A DNA stretch of 40,239 nucleotides. Source: Candidatus Poribacteria bacterium. GTDB lineage: Bacteria > Poribacteria > WGA-4E > WGA-3G. This document shows positions 1 through 8,619 of this stretch, piece after piece; position 1 is the first letter of the stretch; each line of letters starts with the position of its first letter. The notes under the pieces were generated by a model. The model was given only the letters and a program-made list of their open reading frames with translations. It ran no database searches and was not told the origin of the DNA. A program made the translations under genes and the position numbers. The DNA is taken from contig VXPE01000114.1 of the NCBI GenBank assembly GCA_009839745.1, positions 1-40,239 on the forward strand, read 5' to 3'.

Positions 1-51
1 GCCGAAACTCTCAAAACACCTATACACCTTCAGACTTATGGGTAACAGTAA

Positions 52-936
52 GCCTGTCAAGGGGGGCGAGGGGGTTCACCCATCGGCGGCGATCCTAAAG
101 AACCTCTGGACACTTATGATACCGAGACAGACGGACACAACGCTGTCAATGCCGAGGCACACCTTGACCAGATGATCCGCCTCCTCCGAAATGACGGCGT
201 GCAGTTTCCTAATAACCGGACGCTGAAATTTGCTACACTCGATCCACTTGAGGGGGATGTCCTCCACGCCGAAGGGAGTTGGGAAGATGACGATACGGAA
301 CGCCTCGTCGCAGTCGTATTCGGTCCACAACACGGTCCCGTAACGGCACTGCAAGTCGAGGATTGCTTACCCATTGCATCACGTCGCGGATATGATGAAT
401 TGGTGTTTGCAGGCTTCAGTTTCGATGGTGCCGCACAAGCCATCATCCAAGAAGATCCGAATCCGAGGGTCCGTATCCATATCGCGCACATCAACCCCGA
501 TGTTGCCATGGGTGGGCTGCTCAAGGAAACACCTTCGACACAATTATTCACGGTGTTCGGAATGCCCCGCACAGCACTTGAAGAGACAACCAACGGAGAA
601 TACATCGTCAAGATGGAGGGTGTGGATGTCTACAATCCGGTAGACAACACAGTGAATTCCGCAGGCGCGGACAAAGTCGCGGCGTGGTTCGTTGATTCCG
701 ACTACGACGGTCGCACCTTCTGTATCACGCAAGCCTTCTTTCCCGACAAAAAAGCGTGGGACAAAATCGCCCGCGCCCTCAAAGGTGTCATCGACGAAGA
801 ACAGTTTGAGAAGTTCAGCGGCACAGAATCCCTTCCATTTCCCGTCGGTGAGCATGGACAAGTTGCTGTCAAAGTCATTGACCCACGTGGGAATGAGGTG
901 ATGTTGGTGCATAAGTTGGGAGAGCAGCGGTATTAA
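52..936 (+). pseudogene. C-terminal remnant of a site-specific (adenine) DNA methyltransferase
   Basis: The frame is open from 52 to the TAA at 934-936. It has no usable start before ATG 172, and in-frame stops lie just upstream at 43-51. The reading from about 85 (GGDPKEPLDTYDTETDG) through FSFDGAAQAIIQED, SDYDGRTFCITQAFFPD and a VKVIDPRGNEVM-type end resembles, from memory, the C-terminal part of large Mod-like adenine DNA methyltransferases. The catalytic DPPY and AdoMet motifs would lie further upstream and are absent. The 50-odd bases before the frame do not continue the family in the same frame. The gene is therefore either truncated or frameshifted near position 50, or it continues beyond the window edge in another frame. 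Catalytic activity from this piece alone is not expected. No restriction gene is visible. Confidence 0.6.
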
Positions 937-1180
937 AAGTAGTAGGTACACGCCGTGTATTGTCCGCTAATGGATGAGAACGTGCGATAAATCGCACTAC
1001 TACAAACAGGGCTGTGATTTTCCCGGCGGGGTGATATGTGTTCATTGTCTGAATCGCGGATGACACGGATGAACGCGGATTGTAAACCGCACTCGTTGTT
1101 TGCATTGCCAGTTTTAGCCCAGCGTGGCGAAAGGTGTATAAAAAACGGTGCCTCCAATTCCAAATTAACAGATAAAGAAT
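937..1180. other. Gene-free stretch with small palindromes
   Basis: No convincing reading frame is present. The stretch holds TACACGCCGTGTA near 950 and a perfect 16-base palindrome, GTGCGATAAATCGCAC, at 982-997. The second is followed by a flank that recurs in inverted orientation near 29200. The remainder, up to the promoter at 1181, shows nothing recognisable. Confidence 0.5.
982..1010 (-). repeat. GTAGTA-type hairpin repeat, copy 1
   Basis: Read on the minus strand, this is CTGTTTGTAGTAG followed by a hairpin with arms GTGCGAT and ATCGCAC. A second copy with the same 13-base flank lies at 29201-29228 on the plus strand, and its arms differ in a paired way. It resembles a REP-type dispersed palindrome. 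Confidence 0.55.
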
Positions 1181-1210
1181 TTGACAGGGCGTTTTGGATT
1201 ATGATATACT
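1181..1210 (+). promoter_or_regulatory. Sigma70-type promoter with palindrome over the -10
   Basis: TTGACA at 1181-1186 and TATACT at 1205-1210 are separated by 18 bases, 56 bases upstream of the membrane-protein start at 1267. The interrupted palindrome ATACTTAAAGTAT (1206-1218) overlaps the -10 and could be an operator. Confidence 0.6.
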
Positions 1211-1266
1211 TAAAGTATCCATAGGAACGTCATAATATTGTTTAATCCAACTTCCGGGCAGGGAAC

Positions 1267-1746
1267 ATGATGGACGAAGAACGCCAAAATTCACATGATG
1301 ACTCAGAAAAACTCTATGAGTTATACGTTAAAGAGGAAGAAGATCTCTCTAAGCGTGATCTGTCAAACGTTGAAAATCTGGACAAAGCAATTCTCTCTTT
1401 ATCAAGTGCAGGTTTAGGGCTATCATTGGTTTTGATAAAAAACGTAGTTGAACTGTCAAAAGCCGATCATCTATGGGGTCTATATGGCTCTTGGCTGATG
1501 TTTGTCCTTGCGATTACCTCCACTCTGTTATCATACCTTTTCGGTCAACGCGCATTAAACAAACAACGCGAGTTCAATGAAAAGTACTATTTAGAGGGCG
1601 ACGAAAATGCCGGAGAAAAGATATCCCGGGCATCACAGATAACGCGTATTCTGAGTTATGTTTCTGTCTTTACCTATATTGCTGCTGTTTCTTGCACGGT
1701 TCTATTCATTGGGTTGAATTTAGAAAACATCCACGCAAGCGGATAA
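1267..1746 (+). CDS. Small multi-span membrane protein of unknown function
   Basis: This encodes 159 residues. A charged N-terminal region of about 40 residues is followed by three hydrophobic segments, at roughly 43-60 (ILSLSSAGLGLSLVLI), 73-92 (SWLMFVLAITSTLLSYLF) and 128-150 (YVSVFTYIAAVSCTVLFIGL). A charged cytoplasmic-type loop lies between the second and third. I recognise no catalytic motif and do not assign a family. Small membrane proteins with this general layout are common as hypothetical genes in accessory loci, so a defence role is possible but unsupported. The gene has its own promoter (1181-1210) and shares a transcript with the 51-residue gene downstream, which ends in a strong terminator. 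ATG 1267 is followed directly by a second ATG at 1270, and either may be used. Confidence 0.7.
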   Translation: MMDEERQNSHDDSEKLYELYVKEEEDLSKRDLSNVENLDKAILSLSSAGLGLSLVLIKNVVELSKADHLWGLYGSWLMFVLAITSTLLSYLFGQRALNKQREFNEKYYLEGDENAGEKISRASQITRILSYVSVFTYIAAVSCTVLFIGLNLENIHASG

Positions 1747-1803
1747 ACTGCATGAGCAGTGCCGTGCGTTTTACTTACTATAAATATTGGAGGAACTATT
1801 GTT

Positions 1804-1959
1804 ATGAAAAATAGAAAGTCCATTCGGAAGGCTGCTGGCCCTCGAAGACCGCTTCGCAAACCACCAGGGAAACCCCTGCCTCCTTCTTCTCCGGCCAAAC
1901 CTGCTGGGAATAGGCCGGCACAACCTTCCCCACCCCCCAAAAAACCTGCTGGCAAATAG
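1804..1959 (+). CDS. 51-residue basic proline-rich peptide
   Basis: The sequence MKNRKSIRKAAGPRRPLRKP opens a 51-residue protein made almost entirely of Pro, Lys, Arg, Ala, Gly and Ser. A run of Pro-Pro and Lys-Pro steps leads to the end PPPKKPAGK. It has a clean GGAGGA ribosome site 10 bases before ATG 1804. It follows the membrane-protein gene by 57 bases and is closed by the terminator at 1978. No domain is recognised. The high charge suggests nucleic-acid or membrane-surface binding, which is only an inference. The strong ribosome site and terminator argue that it is real despite its size. Confidence 0.55.
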   Translation: MKNRKSIRKAAGPRRPLRKPPGKPLPPSSPAKPAGNRPAQPSPPPKKPAGK

Positions 1960-1977
1960 GTAAGATTTGCCCAAGAG

Positions 1978-2006
1978 CGCGCCCTTCATAAAGGGCGCGT
2001 TGTTTT
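1978..2006 (+). terminator. Rho-independent terminator
   Basis: Perfect 9-bp stem CGCGCCCTT (1978-1986) / AAGGGCGCG (1991-1999), loop CATA, then TTGTTTTT. It closes the 1267-1959 unit. Confidence 0.85.
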
Positions 2007-2213
2007 TGCTGGTATTTTCTCCAGAAACCGCATCCACAGACCTATCTTGGAGAACAAACCCTCTCTGAACTTCGATGAACTTCAGCAAACCAACGATTTA
2101 CATAGGTTTCCGACCAACAACTCACTTTTTTCAAACTCACGTTAGACAACCTAAGCCTTAATCCGCGACGCTTCTTATTTTTCCGTTTCAAGAATGTCAT
2201 TCGTTTGCCCTCT

Positions 2214-4076
2214 CTAAAATTCATTCGCAACAAGCACGAGATCCAGAACGTTCACAACGCCGTCACCGTTCAGGTCAGGTGCTGCTGTCCCGAAAGCGTT
2301 TGCGGCAATCACTAAATCCAGAACGTTCACAACGCCGTCACCGTTCAAGTCTCCACTGGGTGATTTAAGATACATTTCGCCATCGAGGTCAGGAATCACA
2401 TGCACGCTAGCTGATTGCTGATTGCTGACACCTGTCGTTTCTACCGGCAAACGGATAATTTGCTCCTTACCGCTCCGATTATAGACAGCCCAGCCATTGG
2501 TATATTCCCGGATAAAGAGGCCCTCGATATTCTCATAGGTCTCTGCCTTCTTTCCGATCGGACGACCCAAGTCGGCATCCCAGAAATTATAGTAGAGACT
2601 ACTCGATAGACTCTGATGTACGTTTACGTAGCCGTCTGAATGTGTGAGACTCAGTGTCGTGAACACACGCATGTTTTGAAGATTGTGAGGTGATTGTGGA
2701 TCGGCATAAGTTGGAAGTTTGGCAGCTAAAAAAGTAAAGTTCGGTTCCCTATAGTTCGCTTCGTTCCAGAGAAGTGCCTCCTCATAATTGAGATAGTCTT
2801 GACGGGTATAATACGCAGCCTCCCCCGTTCCTTGCCACTCTGACCCCCAAGTTTCCATGAGTGCCCCATTGATATACGGAGCTGAGCGTGGAATTTTGCG
2901 CCATACTGAATTTACAGCTATCAGAAAATCGTCTGCTGGCACCGCCTCACGAATCTTCTGTAGAATTTGCAACCGCGCCTGAAGGACCTCCTCCTGTGGA
3001 ATCCCATGATGATCTCCAGACTCATTCCAATTATCGAGAATGATACCATCATAGAGACCGCAGTTAGCAACCGCAACAGCTTGAGCGACGATCATTTCAA
3101 TGACATCCGGGTTCGTGAAATCAACCATATCATTAAAATAACCTAAATTGCCTTCAGCATCAAACCACTCCTCCCTTACAATCGTGCCATCAGGGTTGCG
3201 CAACCAATAAGGTGAATCTTCCGTGAACCCGAAGCGATAACCATCATAGTAGCGAATCTCAGCAAGTAACAGTACATTAGGGTTCTCATGAAAAAGGTTC
3301 GCATGATCTTGTTTTATCCTCTCAATATGCCAAGGCCCCTCACCAGCACGCACCTCACCGCCGAAAGGCGACCTATCGAACCAGAGCCCAGAATAAAAAA
3401 CAGACGTATCTCCAAAGAAATCCGATCGAGACGGCTCCACAACTTCTAAACTTGTTGCGTACTTTGTTCTCACCATGTTCGACCCGCCGATCGAAGGATA
3501 GGAACGCGCATCAAGACGTTCCGTTACAGGTTTCACATACAGTGGCGACCCAAAATCACACATCCAGTGTCGTAATGCTTCTATTACTCTTGGATGCGCG
3601 GATACAAACTGACCTACACCTGAATCTGGGTTGTTCCGAATATCAAGATACCCCAGATTTGTCAGGTTCAATAAGGGTGTGAAATCGGCAATTTGATTGT
3701 TCTGTAACTCAAGCACCTCTAATTGAATTAAATTTGAGAGCGGTGAAATATCAACAATCTGATTCCTAAACAATTTTAGTTCTCTTAGGTTCCGAAGATC
3801 TGAAAGTGGTGTTAGATCGCTAATCTCTTCATCCGCAACCAGTAACGTCTTAATATTTGTAGCGTGTTCCAAGCCTTTGAGACTTTTAACACCGCGGGCA
3901 TCAAATATCAGCTCGTAAAGTTTCTGTAGGTCTGCAATTGTAAGCGTGTCAACACCTAACGTCTCAGAGATCACGCGCCGGAGGGTTTCATCAGGCATCC
4001 AATCTTCCGCAGTGAGTGCTGAAACAAAAATTTGAGAGAGTAAAATTATCAGAATAAGTGTTATCCGTTTTTTCAT
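2214..4076 (-). CDS. Exported leucine-rich-repeat / glycoside-hydrolase-like protein with C-terminal dockerin
   Basis: This encodes 620 residues. A signal peptide (about 1-23, ending VSALTAEDW) is followed by a leucine-rich block at about 50-155, with repeats such as LTPLSDLRNLRELKLFRNQI and ISPLSNLIQLEVLELQNNQI, of the internalin-like type. Residues about 185-540 have the feel of a TIM-barrel glycoside hydrolase (YDGIILDNWNESGDHHG, with acidic residues on a strand end), but I cannot name the family or confirm catalysis. The last 50 residues carry two dockerin-type calcium loops, DLNGDGVVNVLDL, separated by nine residues. Dockerins bind cohesins or help anchor secreted enzymes; no cohesin is in the window. 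The start is ATG 4076 with GGAGGAATAA directly before it. It probably acts outside the cytoplasm on polysaccharide. Confidence 0.75.
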   Translation of the reverse strand: MKKRITLILIILLSQIFVSALTAEDWMPDETLRRVISETLGVDTLTIADLQKLYELIFDARGVKSLKGLEHATNIKTLLVADEEISDLTPLSDLRNLRELKLFRNQIVDISPLSNLIQLEVLELQNNQIADFTPLLNLTNLGYLDIRNNPDSGVGQFVSAHPRVIEALRHWMCDFGSPLYVKPVTERLDARSYPSIGGSNMVRTKYATSLEVVEPSRSDFFGDTSVFYSGLWFDRSPFGGEVRAGEGPWHIERIKQDHANLFHENPNVLLLAEIRYYDGYRFGFTEDSPYWLRNPDGTIVREEWFDAEGNLGYFNDMVDFTNPDVIEMIVAQAVAVANCGLYDGIILDNWNESGDHHGIPQEEVLQARLQILQKIREAVPADDFLIAVNSVWRKIPRSAPYINGALMETWGSEWQGTGEAAYYTRQDYLNYEEALLWNEANYREPNFTFLAAKLPTYADPQSPHNLQNMRVFTTLSLTHSDGYVNVHQSLSSSLYYNFWDADLGRPIGKKAETYENIEGLFIREYTNGWAVYNRSGKEQIIRLPVETTGVSNQQSASVHVIPDLDGEMYLKSPSGDLNGDGVVNVLDLVIAANAFGTAAPDLNGDGVVNVLDLVLVANEF

Positions 4077-4329
4077 TTATTCCTCCACGAAAGGACGCAT
4101 GCAATTCCTATATATCCGGAGTGCCTTACCCACGGCATCTTCCAAATCATCCTTGTTAGGGCTTTTGGGTGTGCTCAAGTCTACGACCTCCACATAAATA
4201 TTTCTCTAAGCATACCATTTCCTCGGTTGACTTGTTTGCTTGTCAACCAATAAAGCTAATATTTAGACGGGCAAAGAATTCTCCTGTGAAGTCAAAACAG
4301 TTCACCGGACACCTCCGCTGTAGTTGTAG
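4077..4329. other. Intergenic stretch with a short open frame and a hairpin
   Basis: On the minus strand the frame 4207-4077 reads a plausible 40-residue tail (IYVEVVDLSTPKSP ... IYRNCMRPFVEE). It stops directly against the ATG of the LRR gene. It has no ATG and may be the end of a lost gene. A hairpin GGTTGAC/GTCAACC sits at 4225-4248. Nothing else is recognised. Confidence 0.3.
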
Positions 4330-4509
4330 GGAGTGGTGAGGCTAATTGGGGGCATCGGACCGAAGTGCCAACATCCAGAAACGTGGTCGCGACGACTGTC
4401 GTTAGCGGCAAAATTTATATCATTTGAGGCATTCGATACCGAATTTCGGGCGGTTAACCCAAAAGATAAACTGTCAACACACTGGGGCAAATTGAAGAAA
4501 CCCAATTAA
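4330..4509 (+). pseudogene. Decayed 3' end of a LamG-type exported protein (ATTWG-like tail)
   Basis: The plus-strand frame ending at TAA 4507-4509 reads FRAVNPKDKLSTHWGKLKK near its end. This matches the C-terminal tails of the three LamG proteins in this window: FLAVSPREKATTTWGSIK, LLDVSPKNKAATAWGNIK and FAVDPRQKLATTWGHLK. The frame is open only from 4330, since TAG codons lie at 4321 and 4327, and upstream sequence does not look like LamG. The best reading is a remnant tail left after loss of the parent gene. It lies opposite the coding direction of its neighbours. The match is by eye and covers about 18 residues. Confidence 0.5.
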
Positions 4510-4517
4510 TGCATCTA

Positions 4518-5642
4518 CTACCGATGCAACACGGACACCCGAATCTGCTCCCATTTCCGTTTCGACCGCTGCGTCGCGACCCGCCTCTTAAAGACGGTTT
4601 CCTCTTTAAACCCTGCGTCAGCGATGATCGTTTCTAAATTCCCAATCGCCTTCGGTCCTGAGGCATCCGCATATCCTAACAAAATAACGCCATCCAGTTT
4701 CAGGGAATCTGAGACCTGTGCGAAAAAACGTTTCACCGTTTCCTGTTTTTCATCGTGGATAGCGAGTTCTGCTCGGTTACGCACACGGGCAACAACCCAC
4801 GGGGCATTGAAAATAATTACATCGAATTGATGTGAAAGAAACGGGTCAAACAGGTCGCCAGCGGGCATCACGTGGACAGGGTCTGAACCAGGTAGCAGTT
4901 GTTGAAGGTTGAGTTTCGTTGTTGCGACCGCTTCAGGAAGCAGATCGGATGCATACAATTCAACCTGTTCCCCCAATTCCTGCCGCGCCAACAACGTCAA
5001 ACATCCACTTCCACATCCGATGTCGGCAACGGTAGAAGGCCCAGATTGACAGACATATTGGAGTGCCTCCTGAAAGCATTCGATTGTCTCTTGTGAGCGT
5101 GGGGCAAGGACATTTTCAGAAGCGACAAGCGAGGTGTCGAGGGCGCGGATGGGGTAGGTGTCTGTCAACGCGTGTTGAATTTGTTGGATTTTTGTGAGAG
5201 AGAGGAGGAAGGGTTTGCCTTGGTTCGCGTCCGCGGGTTCCCCAGCAAGTTCCAACAGATAGGGGAAAACAGGCGCATTTTCAGCCTGTAAGATCCCATC
5301 TGCATCTGCCCAACACATCAGCCTTGCTAAGGCTTCCCTCAAACCATCGTTTACGGATTTCCCGCGCGAAGTTCTCCGATCTCGTGTTCTATCCTCACGC
5401 TGCGGGTGCTGAATCAAATCCCGTTTGTGGCGTTGGATATAATCCATCAGCGCCGTAATCTGTTCCCATTTTCCCTCCACAATAGCAACGCCGCCGTGTC
5501 GGATATGTGTGAAGATCCGATTGAGGTGTCCTAATTCTTGATGCAAGAACAGTTTGGCGCGTGCGCGCGCAAAAACTGCATCCCGGCATTCAGCAGGGAC
5601 GTAAAGCTCACCGATGTTGCTAATAGAATAGAAGGAAGTCAT
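4518..5642 (-). CDS. Class I SAM-dependent methyltransferase, HemK/RsmC-like
   Basis: This encodes 374 residues from ATG 5642; a TTG at 5660 would add six. The C-terminal half is a Rossmann methyltransferase: motif I VADIGCGSG (about residues 205-213), the acidic strand-2 end YASDL, and the motif-IV loop IIFNAPWV (about 276-283). That loop stands where (N/D)PP(Y/F/W) is found in N-methyltransferases of the HemK/PrmA/RsmC group, with Ala in place of the first Pro. The N-terminal 200 residues are helical, arginine-rich and unassigned. The substrate cannot be read from sequence; a ribosomal, RNA or protein amide target is typical of the group. The gap to the upstream oxidoreductase is about 30 bases, so the two may be co-transcribed. 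No clear ribosome site supports either start. Confidence 0.75.
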   Translation of the reverse strand: MTSFYSISNIGELYVPAECRDAVFARARAKLFLHQELGHLNRIFTHIRHGGVAIVEGKWEQITALMDYIQRHKRDLIQHPQREDRTRDRRTSRGKSVNDGLREALARLMCWADADGILQAENAPVFPYLLELAGEPADANQGKPFLLSLTKIQQIQHALTDTYPIRALDTSLVASENVLAPRSQETIECFQEALQYVCQSGPSTVADIGCGSGCLTLLARQELGEQVELYASDLLPEAVATTKLNLQQLLPGSDPVHVMPAGDLFDPFLSHQFDVIIFNAPWVVARVRNRAELAIHDEKQETVKRFFAQVSDSLKLDGVILLGYADASGPKAIGNLETIIADAGFKEETVFKRRVATQRSKRKWEQIRVSVLHR

Positions 5643-5671
5643 TTTTTGGAAGATTAACAAGCGTTATACGG

Positions 5672-6751
5672 CTAAGAAATCTGGACAATCTTACCGGTTT
5701 TGACGGATTCTGCTTCTTTATAGCAGAGCAGGAGCGCGTCCCGCGCGCCGACACCGGACAAAGCAGTCGGTTCATCTTCCCAGTCGATCGCGTCAACAAC
5801 GTATTGAAGTTCACCGGTAAAAGCATCAATCGGATCAACTTCTCCTAAATCGACCTGTTCCACTTCACCTTCGTCGTTTAGAAGTGTCAGTGGCACTGCT
5901 GTAGCGGCTTCACCTGCTAACGTTGAAAAGTCGTAAAGGAGTGTCGCTTTTTCAAGGTAGATTTCAAACCCGTGCGAAAAAGCACGTCCGCGTTGAGAGA
6001 CCGCACCCGAGGAGCAACTCACGGAGAGTTCCTTATCGTTATAGATGTATTGGGTCGTCAGGTAATCGACATAGTTGCCGCTGGCGAGTTTGCCTTGTGA
6101 AAACACTGCGTCAGGGACACCGCAGAGCAGCTGAATGAAATGGGTATCGTGGATATGCAAATCAATACCAGGTCCCCCGCTTTTTTCGATATCGGCAACG
6201 TCTCGTGACCAACTCGGTTTAGAGATAATCCGCTTGAAATGCGCGCCGAGGAGTTTACCGTATTTTCCCTCTTCCACCACTCGCTTCGCGTAAGCGTATT
6301 CAGCAAAGAAAGGCAGCACATGTGCGACCATTAGGAAACAGGGACCTTCATTGGCTGCTTTCCGTTCTGCCCCGATCTTGTCTGCAAGTCCGACGAGTTC
6401 ATTGGCATCGTCCATAGAGATAGAAATCGGTTTCTCGACAAGGGTATGTTTTCCTGCTTCGAGGGATGCCATACTCACGGGTTTGTGCAGATGCGTCGGC
6501 AGACAAATATCGACCAGTTCAACCTCTTCATCGGCGAGGAGTTCATCAATCTCGCTATATTTTCGGACGTTTGAGAGATCTTCCATGCCACCTCGGGGTC
6601 CGAAATTCCCTTGAATGCCCGTCCAATCGCCAGCGAGTTTCTTTGGATCTCGTGTGCAGATAGCAACCACTTCAGCACCCGTAATCCGCTGAATGGCGTA
6701 GTAATGAATCATGCCCATAAATCCGATACCAACGATTCCAATTTTTGTCAT
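5672..6751 (-). CDS. Gfo/Idh/MocA-family NAD(P)-dependent oxidoreductase
   Basis: This encodes 359 residues. The N-terminal Rossmann fold starts with GIVGIGFMG (GxGxxG, about residues 5-13). The family signature EKP lies in LVEKPIS at 104-110 and would place the lysine near the nicotinamide. The C-terminal substrate domain contains GGPGIDLHIHDTHFIQLLCG, with the His-Asp-x-x-His pattern typical of the catalytic side. The family oxidises sugars, inositols or amino sugars with NAD(P). The exact substrate is unknown. The start is ATG 6751 with GGGGTAGAG upstream. It lies between a methyltransferase and LamG genes, so the context does not decide the pathway. Confidence 0.9.
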   Translation of the reverse strand: MTKIGIVGIGFMGMIHYYAIQRITGAEVVAICTRDPKKLAGDWTGIQGNFGPRGGMEDLSNVRKYSEIDELLADEEVELVDICLPTHLHKPVSMASLEAGKHTLVEKPISISMDDANELVGLADKIGAERKAANEGPCFLMVAHVLPFFAEYAYAKRVVEEGKYGKLLGAHFKRIISKPSWSRDVADIEKSGGPGIDLHIHDTHFIQLLCGVPDAVFSQGKLASGNYVDYLTTQYIYNDKELSVSCSSGAVSQRGRAFSHGFEIYLEKATLLYDFSTLAGEAATAVPLTLLNDEGEVEQVDLGEVDPIDAFTGELQYVVDAIDWEDEPTALSGVGARDALLLCYKEAESVKTGKIVQIS

Positions 6752-6841
6752 TTCTCTACCCCTATTTCATAGAAGAAAGCACAAGTACCGCCCGTTTTGC
6801 AGGAGATGCCTGTGCTGTTAAATCTTTATACAAGACTGCGT

Positions 6842-7633
6842 TTAGTGTGCGCTGGTTTTTGACTTGATACTGCCCCACGTCGTTGTGGCTTTCTCGCGCG
6901 GTGAAACCGCAAGGAAACCCTCGTTCATTATTTCGTTGATTTCAGCCTCGCTGAGCGCACGCCGCCAGACCGCAGCTTCGTCGATAGAGCCGTTCTCAAA
7001 GGTATAATTCGGACGGTCTTTAGAGCAGCCGATCCGTAAGTCCTGATCGTTGGTGCCTTTGAAGTCAAACTTTTCGTCTTTCTCCGCGGCGACTTCGCCA
7101 TCAACGTAGACTTTCATGGTCGTCCCGTCATAAGTTCCAACGACGTGATACCATGTCTTCTCATCCAACCCATGCGGCTGACTCAGGGTGGGTCTACCGT
7201 TGCCCGTTCCCAAGAACATATTAAAATTCTGACCCGAGTTGAAAGCACCGATGCCGTAGGAGGAATGCTCGCCCCCGTTATGGCAGTTTTTGTCGAACCA
7301 CTGGGCATCAGTTCCCCAAGAGTCCTGATTGATCCAAGCCGCCATCGTGATTTCACCCGTGATTTTCAGGTCATCGGAGGCTGGCACATTGACACAATCC
7401 GCGCCTATGCCTGTAATGCGAATCGCATCCCCGTATTTACCCTTCACAATTTCGGTATTGGCAATAATATCGGCATCAAGTCCGTTGCCGGAATCGTCAA
7501 CAATGGTCTTACCCTTAACAGCGTCAAACGTGAAATAAAGGACGAGTCCTTCCGCGAGATCTGCCGTGGCGGATCCTACCGCTATAAACATCAACGCGCT
7601 GAGGCACATGGCGTAACCCAGTAACTGTTTCAT
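6842..7633 (-). CDS. Exported LamG/concanavalin-like domain protein with ATTWG tail (copy 1)
   Basis: This encodes 263 residues. A signal peptide (about 1-24, ending VGSATADL) is followed by one LamG-like jelly-roll domain at about 28-235. The domain shows the usual landmarks: LVLYFTFD, DDSGNGLDADI, ITMAAWI, WYHVVGTYDGTTMKVYVDG and GSIDEAAVWRRALSEAEI. The last 20 residues, LAVSPREKATTTWGSIKS, form a tail shared with the two other LamG proteins here and with the remnant at 4330-4509. LamG folds usually bind glycans, and the tail could be an anchoring or secretion signal; both are inferred. It is a tandem paralog of the 7729-8538 gene, 95 bases away. The start is ATG 7633, preceded on its strand by GAGGAGAAACAGG. 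Confidence 0.85.
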   Translation of the reverse strand: MKQLLGYAMCLSALMFIAVGSATADLAEGLVLYFTFDAVKGKTIVDDSGNGLDADIIANTEIVKGKYGDAIRITGIGADCVNVPASDDLKITGEITMAAWINQDSWGTDAQWFDKNCHNGGEHSSYGIGAFNSGQNFNMFLGTGNGRPTLSQPHGLDEKTWYHVVGTYDGTTMKVYVDGEVAAEKDEKFDFKGTNDQDLRIGCSKDRPNYTFENGSIDEAAVWRRALSEAEINEIMNEGFLAVSPREKATTTWGSIKSKTSAH

Positions 7634-7728
7634 CCTGTTTCTCCTCTTGTGAAATCTTCTTACATCAGAAAGGTCAGTTTGCTTGTTGGAAGTAGTGAGA
7701 GTATATCACAGCCCCTTGAAGAATACAA

Positions 7729-8538
7729 CTAAAAGACCTCCCGTTTAATATTGCCCCACGCCGTAGCGGCCTTATTCTTCGGCGAGACATCAAGCAAAAA
7801 ACCCCGCATCGCACTTCTGATTTCATCTTCACTGAGGACACGGGACCATATCGCAACTTCGTCAATAGAACCGTTTTTAAATGCGTACTCCGGTTTATTC
7901 TTCGCACAGCCAATCCGCAAATCCTCGTCATTTACACCCTTAAAGTGAAACTGAAATGCGGGGGGGAGGGTGCCAGGAGGATTAACGATTTTCCCGTCGA
8001 GATAGAGTTTTACACTTTCGCTGTCGCTGGTTGCTACAATATGATGCCATGTTCTATTCCGCATGTCACTCTGAATGATGAAGCGCATATGATTTTCGCC
8101 GCCTAAGATAACCCCGATTCTCGAATTATGAACCTCAGCTCTATTGAAGACCCCCATGCCGTATAAACTATTGGAGACTCTGCTATAACAGCCTTTATCA
8201 AACCATTGAGACGTGCTTTCCATCCAGTTTTTGTGGTACACCCATGCCATCATCGTAATCTCTTCACTGATTTCCAAAGCATCTGTGGACGGAATATTTA
8301 CACAATCTTCCGTCTCCTTCGTAATGCGGATTGCCTTTCCATATTTGCCTTTGACAAATACAGTATTTTTGATAACCTTGGCATCCAGACCGTTCCCAGA
8401 TTCATCAAAGACCCGCTTACCACTAACGTTGTCGAACGTGAGATGAACGATAAGGTCATCGGCAAGATCTGCTGTAGCATATCCTATTGACACAAGCATC
8501 AGAACAAGAAATAAAGGGTAGTAAAATAGCCATCCCAT
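7729..8538 (-). CDS. Exported LamG/concanavalin-like domain protein with ATTWG tail (copy 2)
   Basis: This encodes 269 residues from ATG 8538, chosen over an upstream in-frame codon at 8595 because AGGAGGGC sits five bases before it and the protein then opens with a signal peptide (MGWLFYYPLFLVLMLVSIGY). One LamG domain follows: LIVHLTFDNVSGK, DESGNGLDAKVI, ITMMAWVYH, WHHIVATSDSESVKLYLDG and GSIDEVAIWSRVLSEDEI. The tail LLDVSPKNKAATAWGNIK matches the family motif. The protein is clearly homologous to the 6842-7633 product along its length but well diverged, so the duplication is old. The role is probably in cell-surface glycan binding or adhesion; no catalytic residues are evident. Confidence 0.85.
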   Translation of the reverse strand: MGWLFYYPLFLVLMLVSIGYATADLADDLIVHLTFDNVSGKRVFDESGNGLDAKVIKNTVFVKGKYGKAIRITKETEDCVNIPSTDALEISEEITMMAWVYHKNWMESTSQWFDKGCYSRVSNSLYGMGVFNRAEVHNSRIGVILGGENHMRFIIQSDMRNRTWHHIVATSDSESVKLYLDGKIVNPPGTLPPAFQFHFKGVNDEDLRIGCAKNKPEYAFKNGSIDEVAIWSRVLSEDEIRSAMRGFLLDVSPKNKAATAWGNIKREVF

Positions 8539-8619
8539 TTTTGCCCTCCTATATGGTATATGGAGTTCCAATCCTAAAAATCCTGATTCCGACAATCAAC
8601 ATCCCCAATTACCAGCTGC

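Noticed and set aside
2042-2200. 52-residue basic minus-strand frame after the dockerin gene, with a possible AGAGGG site
   Set aside because: No recognisable family or supporting context; its composition could come from AT-rich non-coding DNA.
4302-4505. 67-residue minus-strand frame starting at TTG
   Set aside because: No ribosome site, and it lies opposite the LamG-tail remnant, whose plus-strand frame matches a known motif.
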